Source: Aquimarina sp. RZ0 (GTDB taxonomy: Bacteria; Bacteroidota; Bacteroidia; Flavobacteriales; Flavobacteriaceae). From it: a stretch of DNA of 64,000 nucleotides. The notes below the pieces were generated by a model. That model was not told the origin of the DNA. It saw only the letters and a list, made by a program, of their open reading frames with translations, and made no database searches. The stretch spans positions 167,667 to 231,666 of the forward strand of contig NZ_VTZU01000003.1 in NCBI RefSeq assembly GCF_008370685.1, in the 5' to 3' direction. A program made the translations under genes and the position numbers. The number at the start of each line of letters is the position of its first letter. Positions within the stretch are counted from its first letter, which is position 1. Positions 54,087 through 63,956 of the stretch are shown here, one piece after another.

Positions 54087-54839
54087 GTGAAAATAAAGCT
54101 ATTAAACAGACAGAGTCTTAAAGCACTTTTTAGTGCAGGAGCTCGACCCAAAGAAAGTAATTTCTCTAGTCTTATTGATTCTATGATAAATAAGATCGAT
54201 GATGGTATTTCTAAAAATACAGAAGATGGATTAGTATTGGCTCCACAAGGAAAAGAATCCGATAAGGTGATTAGCTTTTATGAAAACGTAGAAGATGAAT
54301 TACCCCATTGGAGCATAGAACTTAATCAAGAAGATGACAAGGGCTTGTCTATCGTTTCTCCTGTATCTGATAAGGAAGTCACGCAAGTAATGCATTTACA
54401 GAAAACAGGAGCGATTGGTATCGGAACCAGTAAACCAAGAACGGCCCTGGAGGTTGATGGAATTTTGGGAACGACAGCACGCGTAGGAACTTATATCCTG
54501 GATACAGTTCCTGCAGACGGCGAGTGGCATGATATCATTACAGGATTGGATGGATGTGTCGCCTTTGAGATAGTCGCGCAGGTAGGAAAAGAAAAAACAG
54601 GTAAATATGCTTTGCTGCACGCGCATGCAATAAGTACTTTTGGTAAATCTCACCATAAAATCAGAAAGACGCAGGCACATTACGGCTGGTTTTGGAATAA
54701 AATAGCCATACGATTTACAGGTAGTACCTATAATTATAAACTACAGCTTAAGACCCGATCAAACTATGGGTCGGGTAAAAAAATTAATTTTCACGTTTCA
54801 AAAATGTGGGATACAAAGATCATGGAACTTTTTAAATAA
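54087..54839 (+). CDS. tail-fibre-like protein of the CIS operon
   Basis: The protein has 250 residues and starts at GTG 54087. The N-terminal part (about 1-80) includes LKALFSAGARPKESNFSSLI, a module seen at the base of fibre-like proteins. A short motif GAIGIGTSKPRTALEVDG (about 112-129) is the kind of beta linker found before phage fibre and S74-type domains. The C-terminal domain (about 135-250; GKYALLHAHAISTFGK and WNKIAIRFTGSTYNYKLQLK) is beta-rich and could be the receptor-binding head. Its placement between the two large baseplate genes is unusual. It could set target specificity. Confidence 0.65.
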   Translation: MKIKLLNRQSLKALFSAGARPKESNFSSLIDSMINKIDDGISKNTEDGLVLAPQGKESDKVISFYENVEDELPHWSIELNQEDDKGLSIVSPVSDKEVTQVMHLQKTGAIGIGTSKPRTALEVDGILGTTARVGTYILDTVPADGEWHDIITGLDGCVAFEIVAQVGKEKTGKYALLHAHAISTFGKSHHKIRKTQAHYGWFWNKIAIRFTGSTYNYKLQLKTRSNYGSGKKINFHVSKMWDTKIMELFK

Positions 54840-54859
54840 GCAGTAAGCTTTTTACACGA

Positions 54860-57736
54860 GTGGATAGAAAAGGATATATAAAGAAAAAGAAGAAAGGGAC
54901 AGGTCTATACGAAGATCTTCATCTGGAGGGATTAGAAGTTCTTCAGAAGTTGAGTGGTGCCGTATGGACAGACTATAATGAACATGATCCCGGGGTTACC
55001 TTATTAGAAAATATATCCTACGCACTTACAGAATTAATACATAAAACAGAGCTGCCCATACAAGATCTTCTTATACAAAAAGAAGGAGAAGAATTACGTT
55101 CTGGGGATAATGGGCTATTTGTAGCATCAGATATTCTAACGACAGATCCTATTACCTTTAATGATTACAGAAAAATATGGATTGATCAAATAACAAATGT
55201 AAAAAATGTATGGATACATCCTGTGGATGTTGAATCATCATCAGTTAATAATGCTAAAGGATTCATGTATGTCTATGTAGAGAAATATGTATATGCACAG
55301 GAGCCTGAGGAAGAACTCATAGAGAATCAACGCATTATTAAAGAAGTAATAGCCTTATATAATGATCATAGAAATTTATGTGAAGATATTTATAAAGTAG
55401 AAATATATGAACCTTTATTCCTCACGCTTGAATTAGAAGTATCTTTATCAGAGAAAGTCGATGGAGAAGAAATATTGGCAACAATACTGAACAAAATAAA
55501 TAATTATCTGACTCCAGAAGTCAACTACTATCCATTATGGAAATTGCAGGAAAAAGGAATGTCTGCCAATGAAATTTTTAATGGTCCGCGATTATCCAAT
55601 GGATTTATTCTGGATGAAGATCTAAAAGACCCTTTAAAAGAGATTATTATTTCGGATATCATAAAAATTATAGCTAGAATTGATGGAATCCTGAGCATTG
55701 CTAATTTTTGTCTAAAGTATACCGATAAAAAAAGCGGAAAAGAAGTATCTATAAGAAATCGTCTGAATATCCCGGTAAATACTGCACCAGTAGTTAGTTT
55801 TCCAGCGGCAAACGAAAAATTGATTTTTGAGAATTCCGGGATTTTTTTTCAGCCTGATTTAGCAGAAACAAAAAAACAATTGTCATTCATTCAGGCATTG
55901 GATTATGGAAATTACAGAGCAGCTTCTACTTCTTTAAATAGAATACCTATACCACAAGGAACTTATAAAGATATAAACTATCATTACCCAATCAGGAAAC
56001 AGTTTCCAGAACTATACGGAATAGGAGATGTTGGTATTAGTGCAAATGCTACCCCATTACGAAAAGCACAGGTAAAACAATTACAAGCATATCTGATGCC
56101 AATCGATCAGCTGATGGTTAATTTTTTAAGTCAATTAAGCAATCTATACACATTATATGATGTTCATAATACAATAGAACGGTCATATTTTACAAAAGAA
56201 TTACCAGATTTAGACGATTTGATAGAACTGATTAGACCTCCAGAAAATTACGACGATATCTCTGTTGTAAAATCCTATTGGGATACCCTGGTAAAAGCAC
56301 TTAATACACATTTTGATGTAGGTGTTTTAGAACGTTTTGATGCCATTGCAGATCAATTATTAGCTAGATATAATGAAGAATTTAGAACCTACGCATTACG
56401 CAAAATTAATAGTAATAGTTATGGAGAAGCTCTTACATCTGATCGATTCGAGAAAGAAGCGTTAGCAATGAAAAGGGCTTTTATAGCATCATATGATTCA
56501 ATAAGTTATACCCGGGCACGTGCTTTTAATTATCATGCCTTATCAGAAACAGGTGTACAGAAAAATCAGAAACAATTAATTCCAGGATTGTTTAGAAAAA
56601 TTGCAATTCTTACAGGGATGAATGATTTTAGAATACAGTCGCTCACTAAAATTCTGGAAGATTCTGGAGTTATAGTGCATCCCAAGGCTGTAGAAATAGA
56701 ACTTAAGGTTAGAGAAATAGATATCCATACACCAGAAGAAGATATTGCAATTGTCACTATAGAAGATGTAGTTGTTAATGAAGTGATAGAAGAAGACTTG
56801 TATAAGGCAATGCACTACGTAGGGACAGAAGATAGTATTCTAAGTGAAATATTAAAAAATGGAGTGTTATCACAAAATTATACCATTAAAAAAGATCCTA
56901 ATACTGATGATAAGTATTATATTTTATATAAAAGAGGAATTACGACTTCCAATATAGCACACATCTGTGACAGCAGGGAACACGCGGTTGCATCTATTAA
57001 GAAAGCGATTAATTATTTGGTAGCGCTTAGTCATAAAAGCGAAGGATTTTTTGTATTAGAACACCTATTATTACTACCTCCATATCACGGAGATTATTTT
57101 GGCTTTTATCTTGATTTTTCTTTACTCATGACAAAAGTGAATTTACGAATACAGCATCATGAGCAAACTTCATGTAACTACCGAAATCGAAAAATAAATA
57201 CACTATTAGAACAACTATATCTGGATGAATTGCAGTATAAAGGAATCTTGAGGAATGACTGTTATACAATAGAAATTGTCAGTTCAGAAGGAGAAATACT
57301 GGCTATATCAAAAGACAGGTACGATTCTGAAAAAGAATGGCAGGATGTGATCAAAGAATTACAAAATGAATTATCTCTTGTGGATAAAGAACAATTGTCA
57401 GATATCGTTCAGTGCTATGTATATTATGGGGCACATGCGGTAAAAGAAGATTTTTTTTCCTTCAGGATGAGTTTTATTTTACCATCCTGGCCGGTACGTT
57501 TTCAGAATGAGAGTTTCAGAATGATGTTTGAAAATATTGTATATGAACACCTGCCAATCCATTTAGTAGCCAAGGTATATTGGCTGGACTATAAAGTAGT
57601 TCATTTATTTGAAGCCTATTATTTTAGATGGCAGGAACTAATGATAGATGATCAGGGTCATGAAGACCGCGTGTATCAGGCATATCAGTTGATAACTATG
57701 TTACAGGAATTAGAGCAACAATATGATGAATTTTGA
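54860..57736 (+). CDS. baseplate wedge protein, Afp12-like
   Basis: The protein has 958 residues and starts at GTG 54860. LEVLQKLSGAVWTDYNEHDP followed by GVTLLENISYALTELI is the Afp12-type opening. The middle includes PLWKLQEKGMSANEIFNGPR and a long helical part, and the C-terminal region (about 730-958) is mixed beta/helical (FFVLEHLLLLPPYHGDYFGF). It should pair with the Afp11-like protein in the wedge. It overlaps the tape measure gene by four bases. Confidence 0.88.
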   Translation: MDRKGYIKKKKKGTGLYEDLHLEGLEVLQKLSGAVWTDYNEHDPGVTLLENISYALTELIHKTELPIQDLLIQKEGEELRSGDNGLFVASDILTTDPITFNDYRKIWIDQITNVKNVWIHPVDVESSSVNNAKGFMYVYVEKYVYAQEPEEELIENQRIIKEVIALYNDHRNLCEDIYKVEIYEPLFLTLELEVSLSEKVDGEEILATILNKINNYLTPEVNYYPLWKLQEKGMSANEIFNGPRLSNGFILDEDLKDPLKEIIISDIIKIIARIDGILSIANFCLKYTDKKSGKEVSIRNRLNIPVNTAPVVSFPAANEKLIFENSGIFFQPDLAETKKQLSFIQALDYGNYRAASTSLNRIPIPQGTYKDINYHYPIRKQFPELYGIGDVGISANATPLRKAQVKQLQAYLMPIDQLMVNFLSQLSNLYTLYDVHNTIERSYFTKELPDLDDLIELIRPPENYDDISVVKSYWDTLVKALNTHFDVGVLERFDAIADQLLARYNEEFRTYALRKINSNSYGEALTSDRFEKEALAMKRAFIASYDSISYTRARAFNYHALSETGVQKNQKQLIPGLFRKIAILTGMNDFRIQSLTKILEDSGVIVHPKAVEIELKVREIDIHTPEEDIAIVTIEDVVVNEVIEEDLYKAMHYVGTEDSILSEILKNGVLSQNYTIKKDPNTDDKYYILYKRGITTSNIAHICDSREHAVASIKKAINYLVALSHKSEGFFVLEHLLLLPPYHGDYFGFYLDFSLLMTKVNLRIQHHEQTSCNYRNRKINTLLEQLYLDELQYKGILRNDCYTIEIVSSEGEILAISKDRYDSEKEWQDVIKELQNELSLVDKEQLSDIVQCYVYYGAHAVKEDFFSFRMSFILPSWPVRFQNESFRMMFENIVYEHLPIHLVAKVYWLDYKVVHLFEAYYFRWQELMIDDQGHEDRVYQAYQLITMLQELEQQYDEF

Positions 57737-60700
57737 AAAATGAGCAAACACATATTATTAAGAGTCAGCGCTATGAAGTAGTATTGGAGCAATCATCTGA
57801 GGCCTATAGCTATCAATCTAAAATAAGCTACCTGCAAACCTATCAGATACAGTCATTGTTGCAAAAAATAATGGATAAATATAGCTCAGAAGAATTTCTG
57901 GATCAATTTGAAGAAATTGTCTTGGATTTAGGAACAGTTTCGCCTTCAAATTTTGAAAAAGAAATATTTTATAGGGTAGAAGAAGCACTAACTACTTTTT
58001 TAGAAAACAATTCTTTTGATAACGGAACCTTAAAAACAGGAAAACGAGTACAGATCTATAACAAAAAGATAGATCAGTTTGCATTTTTTCTAAAAAATGG
58101 GTATGTAAATTGGCAGGTTGTCACTACAGAAAGACCAGAACAATTATTTCTGGAGCTGATAGCGAATAATAAAGAGGCACTTATTAAACTAGTAAAAGAG
58201 CAAGGTCAAAAAGAGGTCATACGCACACGTATGATTGCACAATTAAAAGACTCTTTTTTAGAACAAATAGTAGAAGGAGTTGCGGGTAATGAAGGGATTT
58301 ATATCAATCAATACCGACAGGATATTATCAGGAAGCAAAAGAGTGAAAAACTAATAGAAACGGCAACAGCTGATTTTAGAAAAGCTACCTGGGAAATAGT
58401 ACTGACATATATTTTTGTAGAAGCCAATGGATATTATAATAGAAAGAGCTTTCTAAAACTTTTGATCTATAAAATTGCACAAAAATATAGATTGACCTAT
58501 AAGAGCCTTCTCAGAACAATTATATTGGGGATAAAAGATAGACATGACAAGGGAAGAAAGGTTTTGGATTTTGAAAAACTGCTGATCACCCTTCAGGAAG
58601 AGGCAGAAAAAGAAGGAAAAACAAGAAATGATTATCAGAAAAAGGGACTAAAAAAAGAAGAACAGGATTTTATAAAAACCCTTCAATATTTTATGAACTA
58701 CGGTTCATTACCTGTGGGAATTGATATTTCTTCTTTTCAAGAGTTTTATAAAAAAGTAGTGTCTTATATCGATAATCATCCCAGAATATTTACAGACTTT
58801 ATTGATGGTTGGATACAACAATCATCAAAAATAGATCGGTTAATTAAGCAATTTCCGGATGCAATACTCTATAAAATACTCAGTCGTTCAAAAAATACCA
58901 TAATACTAAAACTTACAGCTTTTATGTCCTTAGTACATAAAATAGCTGAACAAAGACTGATAGAAGCAAATTCTCTGAAAAAAATACAGGGAATGATTCT
59001 TCTCAAAACCTATAAAAAAATACTCCATGCATCAGGTAGTGAGTGGAGAGAATTCTTATTTCAGATCATACTTCATATAACTATCGATACAGAACTTCTT
59101 GAGGTATTAAAAAAAACAGAAAGCCTACTTCCATCTCAAGAAAATGAGATTGAGATGCTGTACTCAGAATTAATAATTAATAGGATAGAAGTAACAGGAA
59201 TAGAGGAGGTTCAGGTTTCAGAGAAGGTTCTCTCTCAGGTTGGGGTTTCAGAAAGATTATATCATGTTTATAATCAGAGAGAAAGAAGTAGTGTAGAAGA
59301 ATTTAAGGTATTTTTAGAAAAAGAAATACATATTGAGAAAACCATAAAAATAGTATACACTTTATTAGAGCTTTGTGCTAAGAGCAAGACGTATACTACT
59401 ACAGAAATTAGCGAATGGGTAGTAAAAAGAGTTGAAGAATTAAAAACTCAAGGAAAATATGCTAATCATACTTCTGTGATAAGAGAAATCCTTAAGTTAT
59501 TAAGGCAATTAGGAATACCCGAAACCATAGTTATGGGTGTAGAAGGAGCATTAACGATTCTGCAGAAAAGAAAAAACAAACAGCTGCCAGCGATAAAATC
59601 TTCTGATGAAATATCCCGAAATATTCCGGATACTATCTATAAAATACTCATAGAACAGATCTATGATCAATTTTATAAACAAACAGAGCAGAACCTACAT
59701 GAGCGCATTACTACGCTGTTTCTTGAATTTTCAAATACATATAAAGTATCAGTTACTTACCTAAAAGAAGGATTAAAGAAACAAATTGCTAATCGGAAAG
59801 ATGTACAATTGATAAAAAGAATTATAGAAGATATTTCATCCGAGAGTACAATAACAGTACAACAAAAGGTGATAAATATCCAATATAAGCTGGATGTTAT
59901 ACAGTATTTCTCTGATACGGCTACATTACCCTGGTGGGCAAAAGACACACAGCGATCAGTAGTACAAGAATACTTGGCAGAGGTAATAACCGAGTTTCCA
60001 GAACGCTTCTTGCACTGGTATAGAATGGCAAAAAACCAATACCTGTTGATTGGTATCATGAAAGAACATACTTATGATACTTTTCTAGGGCAAATAAATT
60101 CATCTGTTAGTCGTCAGGTATTTCAGATTAAAGAATATATAGAACAGCTACTGACAAAAAAAATTAAGCAGATCAGACAAGTTACACAGGATCATATTCA
60201 TCACATACGGCATATGATAGTTAGCTATGCTTTCAAAAACGGGAGCATACATACGTTGGATTTTACTAGATATCTGATCAATGCGATTGCAAGAGTATTT
60301 ACTATTGAAGAAGATAGCATCAACATATTATTAAATGAACAAATAAAAGATAACAAAACAACCGAGTTTTGTGACGAAGTTTTTTCGTGGCTGGATTCCC
60401 AGGTAAAAAGAATAGCATCTCAGGATGAGGTAATAGAAGTAAAAAAACTTATTGAGGAGCAAAAGGATTGGGAAAGTGTCATCAGATTCACTCCCAGAAA
60501 AGAGGTATTGTTCATTCTCAAAACCATTCAAAAAACGAAGCCGGCAGGATTGCTTTTTAATCTAAAACGGATGGCTTTCAGAAAGCAGTTAATAAGCACA
60601 TTAAGTCATAAAGAACAGCTAGTATTGGTACAATTATTTATGGATATACCAAATCAATCTAAGTTTACAGATATGATGACTGTTTTCGAGAAATTACGCA

Positions 60701-61515
60701 GGCACATCACAGGATCTCAATATCAAAAAATTTGGGCATATTTTATAGAAACAGTATTATTGACCATCGCAATAGACAAACCTGCAGATTGGTCTGTAAA
60801 AAGATGGTGTATGCTACTGACACAATCAGTCTGGATGCTAAAAGATGCGATAGATCCAGAAACTATTCTTTTGACAATAGCAGCGGAGACTGCGGGAGCG
60901 ATACAGAATGTGCTGTTGCAAACACGGGAAGGAATAGTACAAAAGAAAGAAGAAGTTTTTCTAATAGAAGAGGAGGTAGTGTTTCAGGAAACACCAGAAG
61001 AAATCATTGGCGATGCCATATATATCAAAAATGCAGGAATGGTCATTTTGGGACCGTATATTCCCATGTTATTTGATCGGTTGAAATTTACAGAAAACGG
61101 GAAATTCAAAAATGAAGATTGTATACAAAAAGGAATACACATACTGCAATATGCGGTTACAGGCAGGGCATATGAAGAAGAGCAACAATTGGCATTAAAT
61201 AAAATTATATGTGGGATAGATATCCATACCCCAGTTCAAAAATATGTAGATATCGCCCCGGAAGAAAAAGAATTGGTAAAAGGATTACTACAAGCTATTA
61301 TTACGAATTGGAGTATTCTTAAGAATACGTCAATTGAAGGGCTTAGAGAATCATTTTTGCGTAGAGATGCGCGAATTGTGATTGAAGAAGATAGTTATAT
61401 ACTTACAGTCGAGCAAAAATCATTTGATATGTTGCTGGATCAAATCCCATGGAGTATTGCTAAATTAAAATTGAGTTGGATGCAAAAATTATTAGAAGTA
61501 CTATGGAGACAATAA
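57733..61515 (+). CDS. contractile injection system tape measure protein
   Basis: The very long helical protein has 1260 residues and starts at TTG 57733, overlapping the Afp12-like stop. The N-terminal block SYLQTYQIQSLLQKIMDKYS with IVLDLGTVSPSNFEKEIF, and the C-terminal SFDMLLDQIPWSIAKLKLSW, match both conserved ends of the CIS tape-measure family. The centre is variable and helical. Its length sets the tube length. Central repeats were not evident by eye. The TTG start with coupling to the upstream stop may keep its level low. Confidence 0.92.
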   Translation: MKNEQTHIIKSQRYEVVLEQSSEAYSYQSKISYLQTYQIQSLLQKIMDKYSSEEFLDQFEEIVLDLGTVSPSNFEKEIFYRVEEALTTFLENNSFDNGTLKTGKRVQIYNKKIDQFAFFLKNGYVNWQVVTTERPEQLFLELIANNKEALIKLVKEQGQKEVIRTRMIAQLKDSFLEQIVEGVAGNEGIYINQYRQDIIRKQKSEKLIETATADFRKATWEIVLTYIFVEANGYYNRKSFLKLLIYKIAQKYRLTYKSLLRTIILGIKDRHDKGRKVLDFEKLLITLQEEAEKEGKTRNDYQKKGLKKEEQDFIKTLQYFMNYGSLPVGIDISSFQEFYKKVVSYIDNHPRIFTDFIDGWIQQSSKIDRLIKQFPDAILYKILSRSKNTIILKLTAFMSLVHKIAEQRLIEANSLKKIQGMILLKTYKKILHASGSEWREFLFQIILHITIDTELLEVLKKTESLLPSQENEIEMLYSELIINRIEVTGIEEVQVSEKVLSQVGVSERLYHVYNQRERSSVEEFKVFLEKEIHIEKTIKIVYTLLELCAKSKTYTTTEISEWVVKRVEELKTQGKYANHTSVIREILKLLRQLGIPETIVMGVEGALTILQKRKNKQLPAIKSSDEISRNIPDTIYKILIEQIYDQFYKQTEQNLHERITTLFLEFSNTYKVSVTYLKEGLKKQIANRKDVQLIKRIIEDISSESTITVQQKVINIQYKLDVIQYFSDTATLPWWAKDTQRSVVQEYLAEVITEFPERFLHWYRMAKNQYLLIGIMKEHTYDTFLGQINSSVSRQVFQIKEYIEQLLTKKIKQIRQVTQDHIHHIRHMIVSYAFKNGSIHTLDFTRYLINAIARVFTIEEDSINILLNEQIKDNKTTEFCDEVFSWLDSQVKRIASQDEVIEVKKLIEEQKDWESVIRFTPRKEVLFILKTIQKTKPAGLLFNLKRMAFRKQLISTLSHKEQLVLVQLFMDIPNQSKFTDMMTVFEKLRRHITGSQYQKIWAYFIETVLLTIAIDKPADWSVKRWCMLLTQSVWMLKDAIDPETILLTIAAETAGAIQNVLLQTREGIVQKKEEVFLIEEEVVFQETPEEIIGDAIYIKNAGMVILGPYIPMLFDRLKFTENGKFKNEDCIQKGIHILQYAVTGRAYEEEQQLALNKIICGIDIHTPVQKYVDIAPEEKELVKGLLQAIITNWSILKNTSIEGLRESFLRRDARIVIEEDSYILTVEQKSFDMLLDQIPWSIAKLKLSWMQKLLEVLWRQ

Positions 61516-62855
61516 CAGAGAAGAATATAACAATACAGTTGTTACAAGAGATTGCCTGGCTCGAAACTATTATCGATACTTCAGTAACATTGTATTTTAA
61601 AAATGAAAGTCCATATGGTTCTGTACAAGAAATAAAACCTCCTCCTATAGAAAATGAAGAGGCTGGGTATGCCCAGTTATTAAGAAAATATGATCTTAGT
61701 TTTGAAGAACGCGTAATACTCATTTTGGCACTAATTCCACATATAAAACCACAGTGTCTGGATGTATTTCTTATAAAAAATAAAAATATAGATACAGAAT
61801 TTTCAGAATTTGGAGGGCTAAAGGACTCAAAACACGTTGGTTTTATACCAACTATCGAAACAGCATGTTTTATTGTGGGAGGAGCTGATGATATGGCTAT
61901 TAGACTAAGATTTATGAAAAAGATTCATAAAGATCATTTCCTGTATCGCGACCGTATTTTACAAGCAGAAAAATATCCGATCAGATTACAGGAAAAATTA
62001 GAACTCTCTGAAGAATCATTACATACGATTATTACCGGAAAAGAATATGTACCTACATATAGTTCGCGATTTCCTGCGCAATCAATCACCACAAAGTTAA
62101 GTTGGGAAGATCTTATCGTAGCTCCAAGTGTTAGGGAACAATTAGATGAAATCCAGCAGTGGTTGCAACATAGTGATCTTATATTGAGACAATGGGGGCT
62201 CAATAGAAGTCTGAAACCCGGATTTCGGGTATTGTTTTATGGATCTCCGGGAACCGGAAAAACATTAGCAGCTACATTATTGGGAAAAACAACTAACACT
62301 CCTGTTTTTAGAATAGATCTCTCGATGATTGTGTCTAAATATATTGGAGAGACAGAAAAAAACCTGGGACATTTATTCGATGAAGCTGCATCAAAAGATT
62401 GGATTTTGTTTTTTGATGAAGCCGATGCTTTGTTTAGTAAACGTACACAAACCAACAGCTCTAATGACCGTCATGCCAATCAGGAAGTAGCATATTTGTT
62501 ACAACGGATAGAGGATTTTGATGGGTTGGTAATATTGGCTACTAATTTACAAAGTAATATAGACGAAGCTTTTTTAAGACGTTTTCAGATTACAATTGAT
62601 TTCCCAAAACCAACATATAAAGAACGAAAGCTATTATGGCAAAATATGGTAGGAAGCATTTTTGAAATAGAAGAAGGAGCTGATGTGCTTGATACCATAG
62701 CAAAAGAATATGAGCTATCTGGAGGGGAAATGATTAATGTGGTAAGATACTGCGCTATAAAGGCAGCGAGTCGCGGAGAAAAAAGAATAATGTTAAATAC
62801 GATTATGAAAGGTATTAAAAGAGAATATAGTAAAAGCAATAAAACGTTTAATTAA
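61503..62855 (+). CDS. AAA+ ATPase, Afp15-like
   Basis: The protein has 450 residues from the ATG at 61503, which overlaps the tape-measure stop by 13 bases; a TTG at 61476 extends the frame but adds only residues lying inside the upstream gene. An N-terminal domain (about 1-200) precedes an AAA+ core with Walker A GSPGTGKTLAATL, Walker B ILFFDEADALFSK, the sensor LATNLQSNIDEAFLRR and the arginine-finger region. Afp15-type ATPases help assemble the baseplate or load tape measure and cargo. Confidence 0.95.
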   Translation: METITEKNITIQLLQEIAWLETIIDTSVTLYFKNESPYGSVQEIKPPPIENEEAGYAQLLRKYDLSFEERVILILALIPHIKPQCLDVFLIKNKNIDTEFSEFGGLKDSKHVGFIPTIETACFIVGGADDMAIRLRFMKKIHKDHFLYRDRILQAEKYPIRLQEKLELSEESLHTIITGKEYVPTYSSRFPAQSITTKLSWEDLIVAPSVREQLDEIQQWLQHSDLILRQWGLNRSLKPGFRVLFYGSPGTGKTLAATLLGKTTNTPVFRIDLSMIVSKYIGETEKNLGHLFDEAASKDWILFFDEADALFSKRTQTNSSNDRHANQEVAYLLQRIEDFDGLVILATNLQSNIDEAFLRRFQITIDFPKPTYKERKLLWQNMVGSIFEIEEGADVLDTIAKEYELSGGEMINVVRYCAIKAASRGEKRIMLNTIMKGIKREYSKSNKTFN

Positions 62856-62870
62856 AAAAAATAGAAGAAT

Positions 62871-63260
62871 ATGGCAAATCAAGTATGCAGTGGAGCGATT
62901 ATATCCTGCTCTTTTGGGTCTGCACCTTCCACATTGACAATATTACCAGTTAATATGGTAAATACAAGTAGTATGCCTGCAGCTACTATTATGGATTATA
63001 CTCCACTGGTCAATATTATGAGTTTTGGCACCTGTTCATCACCGACAAACCCTACTGTAGCGGCAGCAACCAGTGCAGCACTTGGAGTTTTGACGCCCAT
63101 GCCCTGCATTCCAGCCACTGCTTCACCCTGGACACCTGGTATTTCTGATGTGGCGATTGGTAGTCTATCTGCATTGGATGATAGTAGTACGTGCACGTGC
63201 AGCTATGCAGGGACCATATCAATTACATCCGCGGGTCAGGTACAAACTACGGTTTCATGA
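62871..63260 (+). CDS. DUF4280 PAAR-like tip protein, Afp10-like
   Basis: The protein has 129 residues, starting VCSGAIISCSFGSAPSTLTI, with paired CxC/CSC elements and VNIMSFGTCSSPTNPTVAAA and PMPCIPATASPWTPGI. The glycine- and proline-rich beta structure with scattered cysteines matches DUF4280, the PAAR-like cone that sharpens the spike tip and may carry effectors. In Afp the tip gene (Afp10) sits after gp25, whereas here it is displaced to the operon end after the ATPase. Its last codons overlap the next gene (ATGA). Confidence 0.9.
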   Translation: MANQVCSGAIISCSFGSAPSTLTILPVNMVNTSSMPAATIMDYTPLVNIMSFGTCSSPTNPTVAAATSAALGVLTPMPCIPATASPWTPGISDVAIGSLSALDDSSTCTCSYAGTISITSAGQVQTTVS

Positions 63261-63505
63261 ATACAATTGGGATGTTAATTTCTAAAATAGTAGAGAATCC
63301 TTATGTGAATGTTATAATATCTATAGGATTAATTTTTATAGGGATTGAAGAGCTATATAAAGATGATGTTTTTAATCTAAAATTTCATTGGAAACATATA
63401 ATGAGTTTTTATGGATTGTTTATGTTATTTCACTCGATGTTTAAAATTTTGAAAGGAGGTATTGGAATCTATAATACACATAAAAAACTAAAAAAGAAGA
63501 GCTGA
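63257..63505 (+). CDS. small membrane protein at the end of the CIS operon
   Basis: The protein has 82 residues from the ATG at 63257, which overlaps the tip gene stop; the frame is open further upstream to 63191 but that would run inside the tip gene. Two hydrophobic segments (about 15-33 and 46-64) are separated by a charged loop (EELYKDDVFNLKFHWKH), and the tail is very basic (KKLKKKS). No family is recognised. Like the 108-residue protein at 42613 it is membrane-bound within a CIS operon, so it may help anchoring or release; the basic C-terminus is holin-like, which is suggestive only. Confidence 0.7.
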   Translation: MNTIGMLISKIVENPYVNVIISIGLIFIGIEELYKDDVFNLKFHWKHIMSFYGLFMLFHSMFKILKGGIGIYNTHKKLKKKS

Positions 63506-63518
63506 GGTTGTTTTATTT

Positions 63519-63866
63519 TTGAGGGAATTTTTAAGTTTGCCAACAAAACCAACTAATAGTTTATTTAATGTCAATCTTTGTCTTGCATTAAGAGGAGTTT
63601 CATTATGTTTTTCCCAAAACTTAGCTTTTTCTAATATCATCTCTAAAGTGTTTCCAGTAGTTAAGAGAGAACGATATAAAGTGGAATGTCTACTTTTAAT
63701 AGGACAGAAAAATATAGCCCGTAATCTTATATTTGAATTATGGCAAAAAAGTATGAAGATGAATTTATACGAATTTTTTAATCACAAATCGTATCATACC
63801 ATAATGAAGGACTTCCAGCCAAATAATAATCAAATAAATCAGATGTTGTTACAAGCATATAACTAG
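63519..63866 (+). CDS. doubtful short frame ending in repeat sequence
   Basis: The frame of 115 residues starts with TTG and has no recognised domain. Its C-terminal 35 residues are encoded by the half copy of the family A element (63759-63794) and the following bases, so at most the first 80 residues could be real. It may be a gene remnant interrupted by the element, or not coding at all. Confidence 0.2.
   Translation: MREFLSLPTKPTNSLFNVNLCLALRGVSLCFSQNLAFSNIISKVFPVVKRERYKVECLLLIGQKNIARNLIFELWQKSMKMNLYEFFNHKSYHTIMKDFQPNNNQINQMLLQAYN
63759..63794 (+). repeat. 36-bp half copy of the family A element
   Basis: This stretch is identical over 36 bases to 376-411, the right terminal inverted repeat of copy 1. 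The other half is missing. It lies just downstream of the CIS operon, so it could mark a past rearrangement or insertion next to the operon. Confidence 0.8.
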
Positions 63867-63956
63867 CGAGTAAACCACCAAAAGAATGATCAGCGAGAGT
63901 GTAAATATAACCTTGTCTGAATACTAAATTTTTAATTTACACATTATTCAGATAAG

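Noticed and set aside
62996..63196. Minus-strand frame with a plausible ATG over the PAAR-like tip gene
   Set aside because: It is a shadow of the tip gene in another frame, and the tip gene matches a known family.
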